Shown here: piece after piece, positions 57,963-64,000 of the stretch
How positions within the stretch are numbered: position 1 is the stretch's first letter
Layout: the number at the start of each line of letters is the position of its first letter
Translations under genes and position numbers: made by a program
Origin: Bacillota bacterium
GTDB taxonomy: Bacteria > Bacillota > Clostridia > Christensenellales > Pumilibacteraceae
Assembly: GCA_009779975.1 (NCBI GenBank)
Contig: WRAY01000010.1
Location: 1-64,000 of the forward strand
DNA length: 64,000 bases
Reading direction: 5' to 3'
The notes under the pieces: model-generated
Databases searched by the model: none
What the model was told of the DNA's origin: nothing
Seen by the model: only the letters and a program-made list of their open reading frames with translations

Positions 57963-60062
57963 ATGATGAAAAACGAAACAATAACAATCAATGAATTACC
58001 CTCAAAAAAATCTTTTCAAGAGGGAATAAGACGAGCGCCGAAAAGAGAGTTGAACCTAACTCAATCGGATATTGCACTTGCTCTAAAAAACGCACTTCGC
58101 TATATTCCGTCGAAGTGGCATGACGAGTTAGCCCCTGAATTTCTTGACGAACTCTATTCAATGGGTCGGATTTACGGCTATCGTTTTCGTCCGGAGGGGA
58201 ACATCAAGGCAAAACCGATTGATGATTACACCGGCAAAACGCTCGAGGGAAAAGCGTTTCAACTCATGATTGACAACAATCTGGATTTTGATATTGCGCT
58301 TTATCCGTATGAGTTAGTGACCTATGGCGAAACCGGTCAAGTTTTTTCAAACTGGATGCAGTTTGTTTTAGTGAAAAAATACCTTGAAGAGATGGAAGAG
58401 GACGAAACTCTTGCAATTCTTTCCGGACACCCTCTAGGGCTTTTTAAAAGTGCAGTGACTTCGCCGAGGGCAATCATCACAAACGGCTTAATGATTGGTC
58501 AATTTGATGATGCGGAAAATTTCTCTAGAGCGACAGCGCTAGGGGTTGCCAACTATGGGCAAATGACAGCAGGGGGTTGGATGTATATCGGACCTCAAGG
58601 AATTGTTCATGGGACTTATAATACTTTGGTTAATGCCAAGCGTTTAATTCAGAATAAAAATGTAGGGGACGCCGCCCTCGGCGTCCCGAATGGGTGTGGT
58701 TCTATGTTCGACAGCGGGACGCCGAGGGCGGCGTCCCCTACAAATAACACCGATCACCGATCACCGACCACCGACCACAAAGAACTAAAAGGCACTCTCT
58801 TCGTCTCCTCAGGCCTCGGCGGCATGAGCGGAGCGCAAGGAAAGGCGGTTGAAATTGCGGGCGGTGTCGGAATTATTGCGGAAGTTGACTACTCGAGAAT
58901 TGAAACCCGTCACTCTCAAGGATGGGTTAGTGCGGTGACAAAGTCGCCGAAAGAAGCATTTGACTTAGCACAAAAACACCTAAAAAATGGAACTGAATGT
59001 GCAATAGCAATGCACGGCAACATTGTTGACCTTTTGGAATATGCCGTTAAACACAATATCAAAATAGACCTTCTTAGTGATCAAACTTCATGTCATGCTG
59101 TCTATGACGGAGGCTATTGTCCAAAAGGAATTAGTTTTGAAGAGCGGACAAATCTTCTTAAAACCGACAAACAAAAATTCAAAAAATTAGTTGACAAAAC
59201 TTTACTTTCCCACTTTGAGGCGATAAAAACTCTTTCGCAAAGAGGAACATATTTCTTTGACTACGGCAATAGTTTTCTAAAATCAGTCTTTGATGCAGGT
59301 TCAAATGAGGTTTGTAAAAACGGCAAAAACGAATTAGACGGTTTTATTTTCCCGTCTTATGTTGAAGATATTTTGGGACCTGTGTGTTTTGACTATGGCT
59401 ATGGACCATTCCGCTGGATATGTTTATCGGGACTTGACAGCGATTTAGACAAAACCGACAAAGCGGCAATGGACTGCATAGACCCCAATCGCAGATTCCA
59501 AGACAAAGACAACTATGTTTGGATAAGAGATGCCAAAAAGAACAAATTAGTAGTCGGTTCAAAAGCAAGAATACTCTATCAAGACGCACTCGGCAGATTA
59601 AAAATCGCTCTTAAGTTTAATGAAATGGTGAGAAAAAAAGAAGTTGGTTCAATCATGCTTGGCAGAGATCACCACGACACAGGCGGAACGGATAGTCCGT
59701 TTCGTGAAACATCAAACATAAAAGACGGCTCAAACATAATGGCAGACATGGCGACCCAAGTGTTCGCAGGAAACGCAGCAAGGGGCATGAGTTTGATTGC
59801 TCTTCATAACGGCGGAGGAACAGGCATTGGAAGAAGTATAAACGGCGGTTTCGGAATGGTTTTGGACGGAAGCAAAAGAGCAGACGAAATCCTAAAAACA
59901 GCAATGCTGTGGGACACAATGTGCGGAGTAGCAAGAAGAAACTGGGCACAAAACCCCAATGCAAAAGAAACCGTCATCAAACACAACGAAATGAAACAAT
60001 ACGGACAAATCACCGTTCCGTATGAGGTTGATGAAAACCTAATAAAAAAACTAATAAAATAA
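57963..60062 (+). CDS. hutU: Urocanate hydratase with in-frame repeat insertion
   Basis: Adds water to urocanate to give imidazolone propionate, using NAD+ as an electrophile. 699 aa, about 30-40 longer than near relatives. The NAD-binding region is SSGLGGMSGAQGKAVEIAG, and the active-site Cys lies in the FDYGYGPFRWICLSG region. Between AKRLIQNKNVG and TDHKELKGTLFVSSG lies a composite repeat insertion (58661-58785) encoding NVGDAALGVPNGC and SPTNNTDHRSPTTDHK. It falls just before the NAD-binding strand, in a surface loop. Two ATGs (57963, 57966) are possible starts; no clear SD is present. Confidence 0.95.
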   Translation: MMKNETITINELPSKKSFQEGIRRAPKRELNLTQSDIALALKNALRYIPSKWHDELAPEFLDELYSMGRIYGYRFRPEGNIKAKPIDDYTGKTLEGKAFQLMIDNNLDFDIALYPYELVTYGETGQVFSNWMQFVLVKKYLEEMEEDETLAILSGHPLGLFKSAVTSPRAIITNGLMIGQFDDAENFSRATALGVANYGQMTAGGWMYIGPQGIVHGTYNTLVNAKRLIQNKNVGDAALGVPNGCGSMFDSGTPRAASPTNNTDHRSPTTDHKELKGTLFVSSGLGGMSGAQGKAVEIAGGVGIIAEVDYSRIETRHSQGWVSAVTKSPKEAFDLAQKHLKNGTECAIAMHGNIVDLLEYAVKHNIKIDLLSDQTSCHAVYDGGYCPKGISFEERTNLLKTDKQKFKKLVDKTLLSHFEAIKTLSQRGTYFFDYGNSFLKSVFDAGSNEVCKNGKNELDGFIFPSYVEDILGPVCFDYGYGPFRWICLSGLDSDLDKTDKAAMDCIDPNRRFQDKDNYVWIRDAKKNKLVVGSKARILYQDALGRLKIALKFNEMVRKKEVGSIMLGRDHHDTGGTDSPFRETSNIKDGSNIMADMATQVFAGNAARGMSLIALHNGGGTGIGRSINGGFGMVLDGSKRADEILKTAMLWDTMCGVARRNWAQNPNAKETVIKHNEMKQYGQITVPYEVDENLIKKLIK
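58661..58785 (+). repeat. Composite palindrome plus heptamer repeat inside hutU
   Basis: 58662-58741 is an inverted repeat (GTAGGGGACGCCGCCCTCGG and the complement ending CCCCTAC), followed by GATCACCGATCACCGACCAC heptamers. It has the same composition, order and reading frame as the gltX insertion at 20058-20179. Confidence 0.9.
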
Positions 60063-60158
60063 TGTGTGAGCGTTAATACTTGCTCCTACAATTTAATTTT
60101 TTATTGCCTTGAATATCGTATGACAAAATGACTGCAGTAAATGACCGCTCGGACATTA

Positions 60159-60401
60159 CTAATTCTCATTCTTCACTTTGCGGACAAAATTGCGAACCTT
60201 TTTTAAAATATTAAATTTTCGGCATGTTGAAATTAACAGCAATTCATTTTCAGTTAAACCGCTTTGCGCAGTAGCCTTTTTTAGCAGATCTCGTGCAAAG
60301 TCAGTCTCTTCTTCCGGCACATCATCAACATCAATCTTTTGACAATGCCATTCATAAGTTAGATTACAGTATTGATTAAAATAAGGTTTTTCAGTTTCCA
60401 T
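60159..60401 (-). CDS. 80-aa protein of unknown function, XRE-cassette partner
   Basis: A soluble, charged protein (METEKPYFNQYCNLTYEWHC, then KKATAQSGLTENELLLISTC). It is unrelated by eye to the 70-aa partners at 9305 and 53862, but in the same divergent position next to an XRE repressor. TATAAT on its strand ends 6 nt before the ATG. The C-terminus is basic (KKVRNFVRKVKNEN). Together with the XRE gene it interrupts the hut genes, so it is probably a mobile or independently acquired cassette. Confidence 0.6.
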   Translation of the reverse strand: METEKPYFNQYCNLTYEWHCQKIDVDDVPEEETDFARDLLKKATAQSGLTENELLLISTCRKFNILKKVRNFVRKVKNEN

Positions 60402-60462
60402 GATTATATTATACTTCCTAAATGACGAATTAAGTGTATTCTAAATGTAGTAAAATATTTTT
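60402..60462. promoter_or_regulatory. Divergent promoters with CTAAATG direct repeats
   Basis: CTAAATG occurs at 60418-60424 and 60441-60447 (23-bp period). The rightward -10 TAAAAT is 6 nt before the ATG at 60463, and the leftward TATAAT is 6 nt before the ATG at 60401. Both transcripts look leaderless. Confidence 0.65.
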
Positions 60463-60669
60463 ATGGAAACATTCGCAAAAAGATTCAAAGAGTTGAGAGA
60501 AGAAAAAGGATTAAATCAAACTCAACTTGCAAAAGAGTTAGGTTTTAGTTCAAGAACAATCAGTAGTTATGAAACAGGCAGAGGAGAGAGTGATTTTCAA
60601 ACTCTAACGAGATTGTGTAAGTTTTTTGATGTAACAGCCGGATATCTCATAGGAATAGAGGAATTCTAA
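60463..60669 (+). CDS. Tiny XRE-family HTH repressor
   Basis: 68 aa. HTH: LREEKGLNQTQLAKELGF, SSRTISSYETGRGESD, tail FFDVTAGYLIGIEEF. It is divergent from the 80-aa gene. The position between hutU and ftcD raises the possibility that it also affects the hut genes, but hut control would be unusual for so small a repressor. Confidence 0.85.
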   Translation: METFAKRFKELREEKGLNQTQLAKELGFSSRTISSYETGRGESDFQTLTRLCKFFDVTAGYLIGIEEF

Positions 60670-60722
60670 AAAATCGTAGGGATGGCACTTTGCCGGTCTC
60701 ACAACATAATAAGGAGAAAAAA

Positions 60723-61619
60723 ATGCAAAAAATTATTCAATGTGTGCCTAACTTTTCAGAGGGCAAAGACAAGAAAAAGGTTGAAGCAATCATAGATTGC
60801 TTTCGTGAGACGGAAGGCGTGAAGTTGCTTGACTACTCACTTGATGCCGATCACAACAGAACGGTTGTCACAATTGTCGGTGATCCAAAGTCGCTAAAAA
60901 CAGCAATCCTGAAAGCAATCAAAAAAGCACTAATAACAATAGATTTAACAAAACATCAAGGTCAGCACCCACGCATGGGAGCATGTGATGTTGTGCCGTT
61001 TATTCCGATTAAAAATGTGACGGAAGAGGAAGTCATCGCTCTGTCAAAAGAAGTCGGCGAAGAAATCGGCAAACTCGGAATACCTGTCTTTTTCTATGAA
61101 AAATCAGCAACTGCCCCCCACAGAGAAAACCTCGCAGATGTTCGCAGAGGACAATTTGAGGGTTTAGCAGAAAAGATGAAAGACACGAAATGGCATGCCG
61201 ACTTCGGGCCCAAAGATGCCCCCCACAAAACATTCGGGGCAGTCGCAGTATGCTGCAGAATGCCGCTGGTTGCTTTTAATGTCAATTTAGGAACCGACAA
61301 TCTCGAAATTGCAACTGCAATCGGCAAAAAAGTTCGTTTTCTTGGGGGTGGTCTAAGATACTGCAAAGCCATGGGAGTTGACCTTGCCGAGAGAAAAATA
61401 ACCCAAGTTTCAATGAATTTAACTGACTACACTAAAACAACAGTCTATTCAGTCATTGAACTAATCCGCATTGAAGCCAAACGCTATGGCGTTCCGATAG
61501 TCGGAAGCGAAGTTATAGGCTTAGTCCCAATGCAAGCCCTAATCGATTGTGCTGAATACTACCTCCAAATCGAAAATTTCAAAATTGATCAAGTCCTTGA
61601 ATACAAAATAATGGAATAA
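60723..61619 (+). CDS. ftcD: Glutamate formimidoyltransferase
   Basis: Transfers the formimino group of N-formimino-glutamate to tetrahydrofolate, releasing glutamate. 298 aa, the transferase half only; the cyclodeaminase is the separate fchA at 63457. Marks: QCVPNFSEGKDKKKVEAIID, LDYSLDADHNRTVVT, GQHPRMGACDVVPFIP, GAVAVCCRMPLVAFNVNL and VSMNLTDYTKT. AAGGAG at 60711-60716 fixes the ATG at 60723 rather than the upstream in-frame codon at 60690, which lies in a repeat fragment. Confidence 0.96.
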   Translation: MQKIIQCVPNFSEGKDKKKVEAIIDCFRETEGVKLLDYSLDADHNRTVVTIVGDPKSLKTAILKAIKKALITIDLTKHQGQHPRMGACDVVPFIPIKNVTEEEVIALSKEVGEEIGKLGIPVFFYEKSATAPHRENLADVRRGQFEGLAEKMKDTKWHADFGPKDAPHKTFGAVAVCCRMPLVAFNVNLGTDNLEIATAIGKKVRFLGGGLRYCKAMGVDLAERKITQVSMNLTDYTKTTVYSVIELIRIEAKRYGVPIVGSEVIGLVPMQALIDCAEYYLQIENFKIDQVLEYKIME

Positions 61620-61634
61620 GCAAGGTGGATGACA

Positions 61635-62175
61635 AAATGTGCGGGCGACAGAATGCCGCTCCTACAGAATATGTCAATCCCCACTGAATATCACACGACA
61701 AAATAACCGTAGGGGACGCCGCTTCGGCGTCCTGCACAATGCGTGGCTGCCCCTGCAATAAATAATTATGCGTTGAAAAGAACTCGTCAAAAATCTGTGC
61801 GGGCGGCAACCTGCCGCCCGCACAATGTGAAACGACAACCACGAACTTCGCAACAAACAACGAACCGACAAAACTGTAGGGGTGAGCCTGAATACTGGAC
61901 AACATTATTGATAATTTAAGCAATCTTGCGTTGCTCGCCCCTACAATAAATGATTCTTATCTGAAAAGAACTTGTAAAAAAATCGTAGAGGTGAATTGTT
62001 AGAAGGGCACACCTAAGTATAAGCAGAAAGCGGGCTAGAGGTTAGGTGTGTTCGAATCAAAAATTGCAGGGGTGTTCATTGACCGCCCACACAATGATTT
62101 CCGATAATCACGAACCAACCAATAAAACACGAACCAATAAAAACTGTAGGGGCGGCATTCTGCCGCCCGCACAAT
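61635..62175. repeat. Array of GTAGGGG-family repeats between ftcD and hutI
   Basis: Modules at about 61638-61665, 61709-61740, 61796-61828, 61876-61945 (GGGGTGAGC arm and TTGCGTTGCTCGCCCC arm), 62065-62095 and 62144-62174. A further hairpin CACACCTAA/TTAGGTGTG lies at about 62010-62050. CGACAACCACGAACTTCG-type flanks recur with the modules at 4925-4975 and 16720-16745. The last module ends 10 nt before the hutI ATG, so a transcript through here would be highly structured. Confidence 0.85.
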
Positions 62176-62185
62176 ATAAAAAATC

Positions 62186-63463
62186 ATGAATCTAATACTA
62201 AAAAACATTTCACGATTAATTACCCCCATTGGCAAAAAGCCTGTCAAGGGAAAAGACATGAATAATCTAAAAGTTATTGTGGATGCTGTTCTCGTTGTTG
62301 AAAACGGCGTCATCACTCATGTCGGCGATATGAAGGGCTATGATGAAAAATTTTCATCAATCGCCAAACCACTAACCACCAATCACAAATCACCAATCAT
62401 TGAAACAATTGACTGCACCGGAAAAACTGTTCTTCCGGGATTTGTCGACAGTCACACTCATCTTGTATTCGGCGGCTATCGTGACAACGAATTTCTTTGG
62501 AGAATGGGCGGCATGTCCTATATGGAAATAATGCAAAAGGGCGGCGGGATTGCAAAGTCTGTTGAATTGACAAAAGAGGCAACAGAAGCAGAGCTTTTTG
62601 AAGTTGCTTTAGACAGGATTAAAGAACTTGAAAAAATGGGGGTGACTGCGGTTGAAATAAAAAGCGGATATGGCTTAGACAAAGAAACCGAACTAAAACA
62701 GTTGAGAGTCATCAATCGTCTAAAAAAAGAGTGTAAATCCGAAATCGTTTCGACATACATGGGTGCTCACTCAATCCCTAAATCCTATAAATCACGAGAA
62801 AACGGAAGCGGAGAGTATATTGACTTTATAATCAATGAAATCCTACCTCAAGTAAAGAAAGAAAACCTTGCCGAATTTGTTGATATCTTTTGCGAAAAAG
62901 GAGTGTTTAGTGTTTTGGAGAGTGAAAAACTTCTCACTCATGCCGCAGCACTCGGTTTCAAAACAAAAATTCATGCAGACGAAATCGTGTCTTTAGGCGG
63001 AGCAGAACTTGCCGCAAAATTAGGATGCACTTCTGCTGACCACCTTTTGCGCGCAAGCGAAAAGGGAATAAAAGATTTAAGCCATTCTAACACTATTGCA
63101 ACTCTTCTTCCGCTCACTGCTTTTTGCCTAAAAGAGCAGTTTGCTAATGCTCGAAAACTAATTGACAGCGGTGCGGCAGTGTCACTCGCAACCGACTTTA
63201 ATCCCGGCAGTTGCTTTTCATTTTCAATTCCGCTGCTCATCGCACTTTCAGTTATTAAAATGAATATGACAATAAATGAAGTGATAACTGCTTTAACGCT
63301 AAACGGAGCGTGTGCAATAGACTGCGGTGAAACAATGGGTTCGCTAGAGAAAGGAAAACAAGCAAATATTACGATTCTAAAATACCCCTCAGAAAACTTT
63401 TTAGCCTATCACACAGGCATAAACATAGTTGAAAAAACAATAATAGGAGGCATATTATGCTAA
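62186..63463 (+). CDS. hutI: Imidazolonepropionase
   Basis: Hydrolyses imidazolone propionate to N-formimino-glutamate. An amidohydrolase-superfamily metalloenzyme of 425 aa: metal ligands in GFVDSHTHLVFGGYR, IKSGYGLDKETELK, GAHSIPKSYK, FKTKIHADE, and the late metal Asp in SLATDFNPGSC. Residues about 61-72 (PLTTNHKSPI) are a heptamer-repeat insertion between an early helix and ETIDCTGKTVLPG. TATAAA lies 5 nt before the ATG but no -35 is evident. The stop overlaps the fchA start by 7 nt. Confidence 0.95.
   Translation: MNLILKNISRLITPIGKKPVKGKDMNNLKVIVDAVLVVENGVITHVGDMKGYDEKFSSIAKPLTTNHKSPIIETIDCTGKTVLPGFVDSHTHLVFGGYRDNEFLWRMGGMSYMEIMQKGGGIAKSVELTKEATEAELFEVALDRIKELEKMGVTAVEIKSGYGLDKETELKQLRVINRLKKECKSEIVSTYMGAHSIPKSYKSRENGSGEYIDFIINEILPQVKKENLAEFVDIFCEKGVFSVLESEKLLTHAAALGFKTKIHADEIVSLGGAELAAKLGCTSADHLLRASEKGIKDLSHSNTIATLLPLTAFCLKEQFANARKLIDSGAAVSLATDFNPGSCFSFSIPLLIALSVIKMNMTINEVITALTLNGACAIDCGETMGSLEKGKQANITILKYPSENFLAYHTGINIVEKTIIGGILC
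62366..62399 (+). repeat. Heptamer-type repeat insertion in hutI
   Basis: AACCACTAACCACCAATCAC, then AAATCACCAATCA, is read as LTTNHKSPI. It closely resembles ITNHQSPTT (pheT) and TANHQSPTT (mnmE). Confidence 0.75.
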
Positions 63464-64000
63464 TTGAAAAAACAGTAAAAGACTTCGTTAATGAAGTTGC
63501 GTCAAATTCTCCGGCACCGGGAGGCGGAAGTGTTGCCGCACTCTCATCTAGTTTGGGGGCTTCTCTTATTTCCATGCTCGCAAATTTGACCATTGGAAAA
63601 GAGGGTTACGAAGAGGTGCAAGACGAAATGAAAAAAATTGCAGATTTAGCGAAAAAATCAGCAAACAAATTTCTTGCAGTAATCGACGAGGACACTAAAG
63701 CATTTGATGCCTACATGCAAGCAATCCGTATGCCGAAAGATACTGACGAGCAAAAAGTTGTTCGTATTGAAGCAATGCATACAGCGGCAAAAGGAGCAAC
63801 AAATGTCCCTCTGCAACTTGCTCGTGATGCTTTTACTCTCATTGATGTTGCTGAATACGCAACAAAAAAAGGCAACAAAAATGCAGAAAGTGACGGAAAA
63901 GTCGCCGTTCAAATGCTAAAAAGCGGAATTTTGGGCGCTATCTACAATGTTCAAATAAACCTAGGCATGATAAAAGATGCAAACTACATTTCAAAAGTAG
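63457..64000 (+). CDS. fchA: Formimidotetrahydrofolate cyclodeaminase (5' part, cut by window end)
   Basis: Converts 5-formimino-THF to methenyl-THF and ammonia, completing the folate branch after ftcD. The 181 residues visible match the all-helical family: FVNEVASNSPAPGGGSVAAL, SLISMLANLTIGKEGYEEV, DEDTKAFDAYMQAIRMPKDT and NVQINLGMIKD near the end. The full protein is usually about 205-210 aa, so about 25 residues lie beyond the window. AGGAGG at 63445-63450 precedes the ATG, which lies inside the hutI 3' end, so translation is coupled. Confidence 0.95.
   Translation, partial: MLIEKTVKDFVNEVASNSPAPGGGSVAALSSSLGASLISMLANLTIGKEGYEEVQDEMKKIADLAKKSANKFLAVIDEDTKAFDAYMQAIRMPKDTDEQKVVRIEAMHTAAKGATNVPLQLARDAFTLIDVAEYATKKGNKNAESDGKVAVQMLKSGILGAIYNVQINLGMIKDANYISKV

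Overview
The window is about 64 kb of low-GC bacterial chromosome. It most resembles an uncultured anaerobic clostridial (Firmicutes-type) genome. The grounds are a pyruvate:ferredoxin oxidoreductase, lipobox lipoproteins, a SpoIID-like protein with peptidoglycan-binding domains, a PepV-type peptidase, an archaeal-type AspRS beside AsnRS, and histidine breakdown through the formimino-folate route. No rRNA, tRNA, CRISPR array, transposase or integrase was seen.

Layout. 1-4.7 kb: a large repeat-bearing lipoprotein behind a structured leader. 5.2-9 kb: PFOR. 9-14.1 kb: an XRE/small-protein cassette, aspS, two small membrane proteins, asnS and a lipoprotein. 14.2-17.2 kb: a SpoIID/PG-binding protein and a repeat array. 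17.2-19.5 kb: an XRE cassette, thioredoxin and PepV. 19.7-29.1 kb: gltX, smpB, mnmE, a toxSAS-like/Panacea toxin-antitoxin pair, pheS and pheT. 29.2-33.6 kb: XRE genes, an ankyrin protein and htpG. 33.7-37.2 kb: purC-purB-purA, reading leftward. 37.4-39 kb: a YbgC-like thioesterase and agmatine deiminase. 39.1-56.2 kb: a large accessory cluster. 56.3-64 kb: hutH, hutU, ftcD, hutI and fchA, with an XRE cassette in the middle.

The accessory cluster (39,090-56,174) is the best candidate for an undescribed system. It encodes, all in one direction, a helical protein, a KGGAGRS ParA-like ATPase, an unknown 768-aa protein and a tandem AdoMetDC-like protein. After a fresh promoter come a two-TM protein, a zinc-ribbon/TIR/TPR/four-TM protein, an SPFH/zinc-ribbon protein, two small coiled-coil proteins and a zinc-ribbon trypsin-like protease. 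A BrxL-like AAA+ protein without a Lon domain follows. The mix of a TIR sensor/effector, a membrane scaffold, a protease and two ATPases suggests a stress or antiphage system; that role is inference.

Three genome-wide habits stand out. (1) Palindromic and heptamer repeats fill intergenic gaps and are also inserted in frame inside essential genes (aspS, gltX, mnmE, pheS, pheT, hutU, hutI), always in frames that avoid the stop in GTAGGGG. (2) Many first genes of transcription units have a sigma70-type -10 only 5-9 nt before the start codon and no Shine-Dalgarno, so they look leaderless; downstream genes keep normal SDs. (3) Eight tiny XRE repressors occur in 64 kb, four of them divergent from a small partner gene across an operator-bearing spacer.
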